Source: Microplitis mediator (Eukaryota > Arthropoda > Insecta > Hymenoptera > Braconidae). Taken from it: a stretch of DNA of 64,000 nt. The stretch is from positions 19,720,331 through 19,784,330 of the forward strand of contig NC_079970.1 in the NCBI RefSeq assembly GCF_029852145.1, in the 5' to 3' direction. A model generated the notes under the pieces. It made no database searches, was not told the DNA's origin, and saw nothing but the letters and a program-made list of their open reading frames with translations. Below, piece by piece: positions 29,301 through 38,305 of the stretch. Each line of letters opens with the position of its first letter. The stretch's first letter is position 1. The position numbers were made by a program, and so were the translations under genes.

Positions 29301-29892
29301 CACGGATAACGAGTCTGCGCTTCATTGGGCTGGTAAATTCGAGAACGAGTTGATAGTAAGAATTTTATTAAATGCTGGTGTTGATGTTAATATTGTTAAC
29401 TGGGCCGATCGTACAGCTGCAAATACAACTGGCGGTATAATCAAAACAATTATCAAAACACATATAATTAAATTAAAAGCTGCTGGTTGTTATTTAAGAT
29501 GTCTAAATTTATGGGCGACCGCTCATGACGCAAAATTAGATAATTTACATATTGAATGTTTAGAAGAAATTGAACTGATGAAAAATTTAAAAATTGATAA
29601 GACTATTATGAGTTACTATGATGTTATACGTATGAATCAACATAAAATCGCGGTTAAATTAAATAATTTTAACGGTAAAACTTTAAACGAAGAAGAGTTG
29701 CAGCTACAATTCCCTTTGTATGGTCGGATGATTTACTATCGTTTAATTAAAAGCTTACAAAGGAATAAATTGTTAAATATAAGTACTAATGTATTTGATA
29801 AACTGCTTTCTGGTCAACTACCGATTGATATTATAAGAGAAATTAATCGTTATTTAAATAACAGAGATCTCAAAATGTTATCTCTGTGCTAA
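26347..29892 (+). CDS. Giant ankyrin-repeat protein with PRANC/F-box-like C-terminus
   Basis: A single uninterrupted ORF of 1181 aa. A basic N-terminus (about 45 aa) is followed by roughly 29 ankyrin repeats (about residues 48-1010), many with the TPLHxAxxxxxxxIxxLLIxxGAxVN pattern. The last 170 residues are non-ankyrin and end with LPIDIIREINRYLNNRDLK (1158-1176), resembling the PRANC domain: an F-box-like module at the C-terminus of poxviral ankyrin proteins, also known from Wolbachia and parasitoid wasps such as Nasonia. In poxviruses it recruits Skp1/Cullin-1 ubiquitin ligases; here that role is inference. No signal peptide or membrane segment, so cytosolic or nuclear. An acceptor-like site lies just before the ATG. 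The lack of coding introns in 3.5 kb fits a laterally acquired or retroposed origin, but base composition resembles the host. Confidence 0.88.
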   Translation: MKTRGTNKKKLIPAMAATEEPPSKKTKYSKLRNKIPEEEMDVDIDPDLTLPVAIKNEDIKAIDYLLNKKVDVNINQESSPPALHLAVQTKNLEIINKLVDHKADISIIYKHKTALHLAVEQGNKAMVEILLKTKENKSKVDVKVKGRHPTPLQAAIKSGNFEILKLLINSGANIIKIIREDNLLHYTAQNNTVEIAEYLIGQRAKVDTDMKNKSSPFYRCTPLHVAINCGSFEVAQLLINKQASVHTETACGKKPLDLAIEKGNYRIFKLLVDSGATVDLTYKNMNRLHWAAYHNSLEIARYLFSIGDDINFRCFHSRSYFYQYTPLYVAIQQESVKVAQFLISKGANVNICGKNGETLLTIAIEKKNSELFQLLLDAGAEINDCPKKILPLHQAVAVKNNDVTKFLLKRGVDVDVVCKRPVSKYSNFTPLQLAVSTENLEIVNLLLKHKANVNKSTKKLGSAIGIAVDRNNYELYESLVKAGTDINKPSNMTLLHRAVDANGYRIINDLITRGANVNAINRSETSEYYGCSPLHISIMKGDKKMATLLIKQHAKVDDEKFMKTPLGIACECRNFGLVKILVNAGADVNKISNKAMPLYWAVGKQNYQIVKYLIDCNAHVNINYRGTSLLYHAVESGTIEIVELLLKNGAEVNAINDSGDTALTAAVKNNNLELMKILINAGSQVNLMNYRIYSPLHWAVERRNYSTTQYLIEQGAEVNSICLDETPLTIACYNGRTDIAELLIKSGAVVDDDERLYMTALGIACKQANFDLVELLVNFGASVDLRSDDATPLYWSVSSKNFEITKYLIDHGVKDIDAISRGTTPLLLSIEHQYIEIAELLLEHRAEVNILDKKGATALGLAIKTRNLKLIELILHAEGTDVNALCYGYQTPLEIAVQQQNIALMKLLINHRVNFDFTTRGDQNFIFYLLKEGNIEMLKLIPETVDINCRNIDDETLLFAAIQQKSLEKIEFILMREDFISINDITDNESALHWAGKFENELIVRILLNAGVDVNIVNWADRTAANTTGGIIKTIIKTHIIKLKAAGCYLRCLNLWATAHDAKLDNLHIECLEEIELMKNLKIDKTIMSYYDVIRMNQHKIAVKLNNFNGKTLNEEELQLQFPLYGRMIYYRLIKSLQRNKLLNISTNVFDKLLSGQLPIDIIREINRYLNNRDLKMLSLC

Positions 29893-31333
29893 CAAATAAT
29901 TTTTTTTTTCGTTTTTTGTTCTTAAAAAATCATAAAACTTAAATTATTAAAGATAAAATTGATAAAATAAAATTTATTCAAATAAATCATTGATAAAATA
30001 TTTCTTTATGTTCAACAATGTGTTTTTTTTTCTAAAATATTAAATAAATAAACCAATTAAAAAATTTAACTTGAAATTTTTATCATACGCTTTAGATATT
30101 TATAATTATATTTTTATTTATTTATATCCCAACAGCTTACGCCAATAACAGGGCCAGATACATAATAGTATTAAAATACAAATCTATTATAATTACAATC
30201 TGGTAACAGAAAATTCCAAACAAAACAATAATTATTATACGGCTTTGGCCAACATTATAACAGGAAAATCACATTCTATGTCTAATATGAACAATAGTGT
30301 GATAAATATATGTAATATATAGGGTATCGAATATAACGTAAATTATATAATATAATGTTAATAATACAAAGTAAAGTAATGAGATGAAAAGAAATGAAAT
30401 AAGGGATACAAAAATAATAATACACAGCCTTAGATATCAAAATGTCTCATAAAAAGTTTTTTTTCTGTCGGTCAAGTTCGAGAATTTCTCACAGATCATT
30501 GATTTCCGGTAAAATTGAACGAAGACAACCTTAAGAACCCGTGTATAATTACATGATTGTAATTTATTGTATCTCTTAAATTGCACGTGGTAAAAAATTC
30601 TGATTTTTTTTCCTCCGGTACTTAAAACCATAATCTTTTAAATAAATAAAATAAAAAAATTGGGGGTCAAGTTTGAAAGCTGGGAGTGCCAAACTACCTT
30701 AATTTTAAAACAATTAAGATTTTGCATCTCCTAATCTAAAGAAGTATAGGGTAGAAGTACCATTTGTGACCACTGCGCTATTTATAGACATTTAATACTT
30801 TATTTTAATTATCGACAAAGATATCTTTGGAGACATTTAAAAACTTAATTGCTATTGCGTGGTTTACAAATTACTTTATTTTAATTTTCCAAGTCTAAAT
30901 CTGGTCCCAAAGCGGCCAAAAACGGCACCTCTACCCTAGAGTGTACAAATTTTTTTTTTTGTACCTAATGCGTTTATTAGTAAATTTTTCATTAATTTTA
31001 TATTGTTAATTAATCATTTAAATTAATCCCAAAAGTAATTTTGGTAAATTTATATAGATAGTAAAAAAAAAGTATTTATTTACTTTATTTTACATCGAAA
31101 AAAATAACAAATTTACTATTTGTTTTTAGTCATTAATAGAATACGTCATAATAGTAATTCTTATCAAAACTATGATATATTTATGTATGCTAGGTGAGTA
31201 AATATAATTAAAGCTTCATTATTTTAATTCTTGAGCAGTCTTCGTATTGAATTTCTTCAACTAGAAAAAAGAAAATTGAATTTATATACAAATAATTGTC
31301 AAAATAAATAAATAATGTAAATTCAATTGTTAG
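29893..31333. other. Intergenic region downstream of the ankyrin gene
   Basis: Ankyrin 3' UTR with AATAAA-like words soon after the stop. At 30105-30440 there is a stretch (ATCCCAACAGCTTACGCC onward) that looks like the 3' end of a minus-strand LINE fragment, without ORF support. A small TA-flanked MITE lies at 30749-30936. No gene. Confidence 0.45.
30749..30936. repeat. Small MITE with GGGTAGAAGTACC ends, flanked by TA
   Basis: GGGTAGAAGTACCATTTGTG at the left; GGCACCTCTACCC at the right; TA outside both ends. A longer relative with the same ends lies in an Axin intron at about 55103-55491. Confidence 0.65.
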
Positions 31334-32613
31334 AGTATGCGAATCGTGTTCGAAATTTGAATCGAATAATTCGTAAATTCTCGAACTATTAGTAAATTTT
31401 CAAATAATTCCAAAATTTTTTTTTCTTTTATTACTTAAAATTGTAATGTTTTTGCCAATAATTCAATTTTTTGCTAGAGGTAAATAGAGCTCAGACACGA
31501 ATCTACGAAATAATTATTTTTGGTTACTTTAAAAACTAAACTCTCCATTAAGGCACATGCTTTTTTAGAATATTCAATGACTTCCCTATCAAAAAAATCC
31601 ATGTGGAATTGTATGGGAACCCATAGGAATCCAAATAGTAAAGTGTAAATTTATGTAAGAATCCATAGGAATCAATATAGGAGTGTATGGGTATAGATTC
31701 ATATAAGAATCCATGTAGGAATCCATGGGCATCTGGATTCCCATATGGAAAATCCACATAGGAAACTGGGTACCTGGATCCCCATGTAGGAAACTGTGGG
31801 TACTTGGATTCCCATATAGGGACTTGATATAGAAACTGGGATATCTGGATTTTTTTGTGAGAAATTCATATAGAAATTTAAGTTTCTATATAAGTAATTC
31901 CTATAGAATCCGGGGTATTTTGATTTCTATGTCTATCGTCTATTGATACGCATATACGAATAAAAGAACAGATTAATAATCATATGGGAGTCCATCCGAA
32001 AACGCCATGTGAAAACTCACAGAAGAATCTATCTATCTAGGCCGGATTCCCATATAGATTTTTTTGATAGAAGACACAATTTGACATGGATTTTTAAAAA
32101 AATTATTAGCAGCTGATATCAATTAGGAGTTAAATGAAATTTGAAAAATAAATTTCAGTAAAATCTTCATGTCAACATTATAATTTTGAATGTCAAATTT
32201 TTTAGGCTTAAACTTATTTACCAAATTTTGTTTAATTCCTAATTGATAAAAACTGTAAGTAATTTTTATTAAAATCTATATCTCGGCGTAATTGTGACTG
32301 CGCTGTTTTTTTTTCAGTTAATGCTCTAACTTATTTTTTTAATAATTAATAAAATTTGAATACCGTTTTGACAGTTCAAAGTCATTGAATATTTTTGAAA
32401 AGTGGAGAGCACTGTCTGAAACTGCCCTTAAATAAGAAATTGAATATTTGAAAGCTGATTAGAATTTTCTCGATTCGAATCGAGTAATTTAAAAAGTTAT
32501 AAATAATTCAAAAATTTTATAATTATTCGATTTTATCGTATTTGAAAATTCGATTCAAAGTTCAAATCGATTCGATACAAATAATTCATAAGTTCGAACG
32601 ATTCGCACACGCC
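31334..32613. repeat. GTGTGCGAAT-type element (copy 2), filled by an array and a family D piece
   Basis: The left end ATGCGAATCGTGTTCGAAAT and the right end GTTCGAACGATTCGCACAC are inverted. The interior has been replaced by a degenerate tandem array (31560-32075) and a partial family D MITE (about 32090-32430). Confidence 0.6.
31560..32075. repeat. Degenerate array of ATCCATATAGGAATCC-like words
   Basis: About 500 bp in which short words such as GGAATCCATATAGG, CCATATGGGAATCC and ATCCCCATGTAGGAAACTG recur on both strands. No fixed period; more like a scrambled or palindromic microsatellite than a regular minisatellite. Non-coding. Confidence 0.6.
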
Positions 32614-32691
32614 AAGTAATCATGCAAAAAATATAAATGAAATATTTTACATTTTTAGTCTCAATAAATCTCTGAATCGAAAACATCTAAT

Positions 32692-33744
32692 TTATAATGA
32701 ACCAGCACCCGGAATCATGGACGCGAGTCTTTCAACAAGAATTGACGAAATAAATGGATTTGAGTTTGTGACTTCACTATAAACTGGAGTTTTCATAACA
32801 CGTGTAATGTTGCTTATAATAAGCTCAGTAGCAAGTTCCAATAAGTGGTGAGCATTACTGCGATAAGCCAAGTCCATAATTTGAATAGCGTTGTCTATAT
32901 CAAGGGATTTCAAAAGCAACTCTTGGCACAGCTCTTTCAGTGGCAGTAGCTGATATTTATCCGCAACTTCCAGTAGCATGACAACATTATTTTCCACGTC
33001 ACTGACTTTATCAGTGTAGATAAACTCCAATATCATTTCAAATATTTTCGGATCCATTTTTGGTACAATAATTCTACTTTCGTTAATCCCGTTGAGCTCA
33101 TTGATGGTGAAAATTCGGAAAAACTCTGGACAACGAGCCATTAAAATGGGTTTATGAGCTTTAAACTCTTTATTACCCGCAACCAAAGTAACGTCACTAC
33201 CCAGTTTGTTAACAAGAAGTTGATTTAAATCATCATAAATTGAATGCTTTGCAGGTTTCGATAAATCTTGAATACTAATTGGCGCCACAGTGAAATCGTA
33301 AATAACAACTTCGGTACCAATAGTCAGCTGATTATTTGGCAAAAATTCATCCTTATTATCCAACATTTTTTTTATTTCTAGGAACTTTTTTGAGTACCAA
33401 GCGATGTGAGAACTTTTATCGATATTATTAAAGCATTGAGTGAATTTCTTTTCTTTTTTGTTATTCAAAATAAATAATGAACCCATTGCTCTTACTGGTT
33501 CTGTATCGTTAGTTGTAGATAATGATATTGATACCCAATCCTTACTGCCGGGTCGTTCTCCGGTGAAACCCAATCTTAGACACCATGAATTTTTTACTGT
33601 GTCATCTACGGAAAAGCTCAGCGATTCAAGAAACGTTGGCTTGCCTTCAATCAAGTCGGAAACATCAATAAGTGGCATGAAATCTTGGATTTTCCATTCG
33701 TGATAACCCACGCGCTTCACAAGTTTACGATTAAGTGTTTCCAT
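32692..33744 (-). CDS. MATH-BTB (TD-and-POZ / SPOP-like) protein 3
   Basis: Intronless, 350 aa. MATH at about residues 12-150 (YHEWKIQDFMPLIDVSDL, NSWCLRLGFTGE), BTB at about 170-280 (LGSDVTLVAGNKEFKAHKPI, FIYTDKVSDVENNVVMLLEV), BACK-like tail (SLDIDNAIQIMDLAYRSNAHHL). Same architecture and strand as the two paralogues 14-18 kb away, but separated from them by the retrotransposon and the ankyrin gene. Substrate adaptor for Cullin-3 by family; specific role unknown. Confidence 0.9.
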   Translation of the reverse strand: METLNRKLVKRVGYHEWKIQDFMPLIDVSDLIEGKPTFLESLSFSVDDTVKNSWCLRLGFTGERPGSKDWVSISLSTTNDTEPVRAMGSLFILNNKKEKKFTQCFNNIDKSSHIAWYSKKFLEIKKMLDNKDEFLPNNQLTIGTEVVIYDFTVAPISIQDLSKPAKHSIYDDLNQLLVNKLGSDVTLVAGNKEFKAHKPILMARCPEFFRIFTINELNGINESRIIVPKMDPKIFEMILEFIYTDKVSDVENNVVMLLEVADKYQLLPLKELCQELLLKSLDIDNAIQIMDLAYRSNAHHLLELATELIISNITRVMKTPVYSEVTNSNPFISSILVERLASMIPGAGSL

Positions 33745-34056
33745 CTTTTAAATAATAATTAATTTTTTATTCTTCTGTTTATAACAACACCCAACCTGGT
33801 AAGTGAAAAAAATTTGTTTTTCACAATAATGTTTTAAATTTTATATATTTATATTTTTAATTATTGAGAAACAATAAGTAATAATATGACTTACAGGATA
33901 TTAAACTAATTTAGAACGACTTTTTTTTATTCGTTTGTTTATTGCGGCTGTACTCGAGTTACTTCTTGGCGGCCATTTGTAATTATTCTGATATTTCGAT
34001 GCGCATGACTGGTACCTGGTACTTGCAGTTTAAAATTTTAACGTTCTTTTATATTA

Positions 34057-34714
34057 ATGATACTGAAGTTAGCCGACGTCTAATAATTTATGATTCTGAA
34101 GTCAGCGGACAATTAAAAATTTTTTGATTTTTTTTTATCAATTAAATTTGAATAAAAAAAAACTAAAAAAATGCACATGTAGAAAATTTAAAAAACTATA
34201 AGTGCAATTTTTTTTTATAATTTCTCGCTTAAAAAAATCCAAAAACTATTAGACGTCGGCCAAATTCTGTCATAATAATTTTTAGTTTTTTTTTTAATCC
34301 ACAAATTGAGACAATTAAAAATTTTCGGATTTTTTTTTATTTTCAACGAATCAATGGCAAAAAAAAAAACTAAAAATATGCATTTGTAGAAAATTTAAAA
34401 AACCATAAGTGCAATTTTTTAAAATATTTTTTTTTGTATCTTATCGTTTCTAAAAAAAAATCAAAAAATTATCATAAGTAAGAATGTAGCAGACATCAGA
34501 CAATTTAAAAGTTCTAAATAAATAAAATAAATAATTAAACAAATAAAATTGATGAAAAATGCACTTATTAATTTCAAAATTTTCTAAATGCGCATTTTTA
34601 AAAAATTTCATTTTATTAATTATTGTCTCTATTTATTAATAATTTGAAATTTGTCTAATATCTACTATATTCAGACTCATAAACTTATCAGACGTCGGCT
34701 AACTTGAGTATCAT
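34057..34714. repeat. MITE family B cluster with family A inserted
   Basis: Begins ATGATACTGAAGTTAGCCGA and ends AACTTGAGTATCAT, with internal family B ends near 34090, 34255 and 34320. A family A copy (34474-34680) lies within, flanked by AAAATTATC and AAACTTATC (8 of 9 bases). Confidence 0.75.
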
Positions 34715-34907
34715 TTTTTTTTTCCTTACGATAAATTATAAAAAATAAATATTTCAAAAAATTGCACCTATACTTTTTTGATTTTCTACATGTGTGTATT
34801 TTTAGGTTTTTTCTTCGTCTACGAACTTTAGAATCTTTTATATGAACCAGATTCTAAGTAGGGTAAACTGTCCAATCTCCAGCGCACTTACAACGCCTCA
34901 AAAATTT

Positions 34908-35111
34908 ATGAGTGTAAATGTAGCAGACACAAGACAATTTTTAAATTACATATAAAAAAATTAAACAATTAAATTAATAAAATTTCAAAAATGCCTGCAC
35001 TGACTTTAGAATTTTCTAAAAGTCCATTTTCGAATTTTTTTGCTAAAAAATTTTTTTTCTATGATTTTAAAATTTTAGAAATTGTCAGATGTCCGCCAAC
35101 TTTAGTGTCAT
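34908..35111. repeat. MITE family A copy with perfect 9-bp duplication
   Basis: ATGAGTGTAAATGTAGCAGA to CCAACTTTAGTGTCAT, flanked by CAAAAATTT at 34899-34907 and 35112-35120. Confidence 0.88.
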
Positions 35112-35366
35112 CAAAAATTTTTATTTATAGATCACAAAAATTTTTAAAAATTTACTCATTGTTTTTTAAATTACTAAACTTTATTTTCATGCTTATAATT
35201 GTTATAATAACAGTATAATGAAGAATAATTAAAAATACAAAATGATACTGCAAAAACCAACTCTTCTTCGCAAATAAATCCTTTTTTTTATTCAATAAAA
35301 TCAAATTACATACTGCATAAAATTACAAGAATTTTATATTTGTTGAAGAAAAAAACCTGGACATTT

Positions 35367-35996
35367 ATGAGTGTGAATGTAGCAGGTATGGGACAATTTA
35401 TAAATTTTAAATGAATTTATTAATTAAAATAATGAAATTCAAAAAAATCCGCGTACTGATTTTCAATTGTCTAATTATTCATCTACTAATTTTTATTCCA
35501 GTTACATTTCATTTGACAGGGAAAGTGGCAGACCAAAAAATTTTGTAATTTCTACAAATAAGTTACCTGTAAGTAAAATCGAATTTTTATAATATGCATA
35601 AAAAAAATTTTTGAAATTTTTGATATGAGTGTGAATGTAGCAGACATCAGACAAATTTAAAATTGTATATAAATAGAGTAAAAAATTTAAAAAATAATAT
35701 TTATAAAAAATGCACTTATTAATTTCAAAATTATTCAAATGCGCATTTTTTTTTAATTTAATTTTATTAATTATTTACTCTATTTATTTATAATTTTAAA
35801 TTTGTCTGATGTCTGCTACATTCACACTCATGTTTTTGATATGCAATTTTTTAAATTTTATCTACAAGTGTTTTACTTGTTTATACCTATAAAAGAGTTG
35901 AATTTTTTTAGTGTCTGCTACTTTCAGTGTCATACATTTTATTTGTTTATTTCAGAATTTAAAAAACTGATAAATGTCAGTTACGTTCACACTCAT
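35367..35996. repeat. MITE family A copy containing a second family A copy
   Basis: The outer copy has an 8-bp duplication GGACATTT (35359-35366 and 35997-36004). The inner copy at 35625-35831 runs ATGAGTGTGAATGTAGCAGA to CTACATTCACACTCAT, with ATTTTTGAT/GTTTTTGAT flanks (8 of 9). Confidence 0.85.
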
Positions 35997-37260
35997 GGAC
36001 ATTTTCTTTCACTGTCAAGTGCAACAAAGAGAGTACTGTTCATGCACTTGAGAGATATAACCATTGATAAATTCAATTCTTTATTTATTTTTTATATTCA
36101 AATAAAAATTAAAACAAAACAATCACAAATTTTAATTTTTTTAACCTAAAAATTGTAAATTCGTGAAGCTTACAATAAACTTCCTATTTTTTGCAAAAAT
36201 TTTTCAAATCTGACACATAAAAGTATCAATAATTTCCATTAAAATTTATACTTTTGTTATAACGATTAATAACAATATTCCCCACACTATTTAATTTTGT
36301 TTATATACTTATATATATGACGGTAATATCTGATATCTTCTTAGTCACGTGTTTTTGATAAGAAATACATAAACAAAACTCGAGCGCCATCTCAAAGAAA
36401 CCCGCAAAAGAACTAAAGCGCGCAGGCGCTTTAAAAATTTTTTCAAACCACCCGCCAAGTTTGAAATTGCCGCTAAATTTTAAACTTCATTTTCCCTAAC
36501 GCTATTGACTAATAGATTTTTAGATTAAAAAATAACACTCAACCTTGTTAATTATTTATTAGCCGTTTCAAATTTCAAAATTGACACGAGGGTTGTGAGG
36601 GCTAAAAAAAAAAATAAAAAAATAAACAATAAAAGCAATTAGTAGGGGGTATAAGTTTAAGAGATTAATTTATAATTCAATTGGGGTAAAAATATATAAA
36701 TATTAAATTTGAATAGCAATGATCAGGCATTTGTGTCGGGTCGGCCACCCTCCGGTGGTGAATTGTCGAGCGCCTAAAGCGCCGATAAAACAAAGGCACG
36801 CGAAGATCAAAGGAAAGTTTAACATTTGTCATCCACGAGTGTACGTTCAAAAAGCTTTTGTTCACAATTCATCGTTGCAATAACACTTAATCTCAATAGT
36901 ACTTTTAAAAAGGCTTGTAAAGCGTGAATTGTATGTACCTATTATTATTATTTTTATTGTTAAAACCATACCATTATTATTATATATATATTTTTTTTTC
37001 TTTAGTTTATTGGATACAAATGAATTGAAAGCTAAGCAATAGGCCTCGATTAGCCTTAACTTGACACACACACGCGCATATGTCATCTATACACACGCAT
37101 ACAAAAACGCGGGAGCTTTCAAAAATAGTCACGAGAGCGCGCGTAAGTTGGCAATCTTGAAAATTTTGTCTCTCACTCATCCGCTCGGTCTCGGGTGTCT
37201 CGGGTCTCAATTCAAACAACTCAGGAGCCCACACATGAGAGTGAGAACGCATGTACACGA

Positions 37261-38305
37261 ACAAGTGAGTAAGTAAATCCCGTGTAATACCAGGGTAAGC
37301 AGAACACAGAGTTGAGCTTCAGCAGGCTGACAAATCGTACACTCGTGGACAGTCATGGATTCAGCCTAGGTGTGCCTAGGTGGCAGAGTGGAGGCGGAGA
37401 AGGAAACAACTTAAAAAGAATAAGATAAAGGTATAAAGAAAGAAGAAGAAGAAGAAGAAGTTTAAGAAGAAGAGAAAGACAGAAAGTTACAAGACAGGAG
37501 TAAGGGAGAGACCGAGCTAGAGCCAGACGAAGAGGAAAAACAAGTATAAGAAGTGGGAGAAGTGAGCGAGCAGTTGATGGCGACGATGTACAGCAGTGTG
37601 ATGTGTGTTGTTGGATCTGTGAGTTTGTTACTACTGTGATACTGGCTCCAGTGGTGCGTTTAATTTTTTAAAAATATTTTCCATTTTATTTTATTATTCT
37701 GTTATTAAATTGTGAAATTATTTATTTATTGATAATTATTTATGTGCAGTTACTGGTGGTGTTTATTGATATCTATATAGTTAATATATATGTATATATA
37801 TATATATTTGTGTTTATAAATGTAGCCTGTAGTTTTGTTGGTTAAAATACAAATGCACATAAAATAGTCAGGAGTGGCTCGGAAGCAGAAGCAGCAGCAG
37901 CAGCAGCATAAGCATCAGAAGTAGCCAGCAGCAAACCAGACAAACGCATTCGTACGTAAAAGAGTGAATATAAGAGAGCAAGAGAGTCGGGTTTTTTATT
38001 CGCGTCGTCGTGGTACGCGCCATGCGCAACCCGTGCCGTCCTAACTACTCCTCTGGTTACAACAACTTCTTCTATCCAACAAGAAGTTGACGTTAACGTT
38101 ATCTTGTTAAAGAGGTGAATTTAAAAAATGATATTGGATAGACGAGTATCAGGACCGTGATCGGGGTAATAAGAGCCTCGGACGTCGAAGATAAAATAAC
38201 GTCAAATATTGTTAAGGTGAGGCGGCCGTTTAACGGAAACACGGACGCCAGCACCGCGTGCCATCAGTTTTTACAGACGTCGCCCTCGCCGTCGGACAGG
38301 TGATT
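37261..38305 (+). promoter_or_regulatory. Candidate Axin promoter and 5' noncoding exon(s)
   Basis: A tract with more CG dinucleotides and purine-rich runs (AGAAGAAGAAG at about 37440-37500, a CAG run at about 37885) than its surroundings. The segment ending GCCGTCGGACAG at 38299-38300, followed by GTGATT, looks like an exon with a splice donor; GGATCT/GTGAGT near 37615 is another. As the next coding gene on this strand is Axin, these may be its leader exons, giving a first intron of more than 11 kb. This is inference; no transcript evidence. Confidence 0.3.

Larger units (their letters stand above)
33745..37300. other. Repeat-dense intergenic region
   Basis: Contains a family B cluster (34057-34714) with a family A insertion, then family A copies at 34908-35111 and 35367-35996 (the latter with another copy inside), then a low-repeat stretch from about 36300 with higher GC and motifs such as GCGCAGGCGC. 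No protein-coding gene supported. Confidence 0.6.

Noticed and set aside
26347..29892. Bracovirus-type vankyrin gene
   Set aside because: Vankyrins are short with few repeats and lack a PRANC-like end; no proviral circle boundary motifs or other viral genes were seen nearby.
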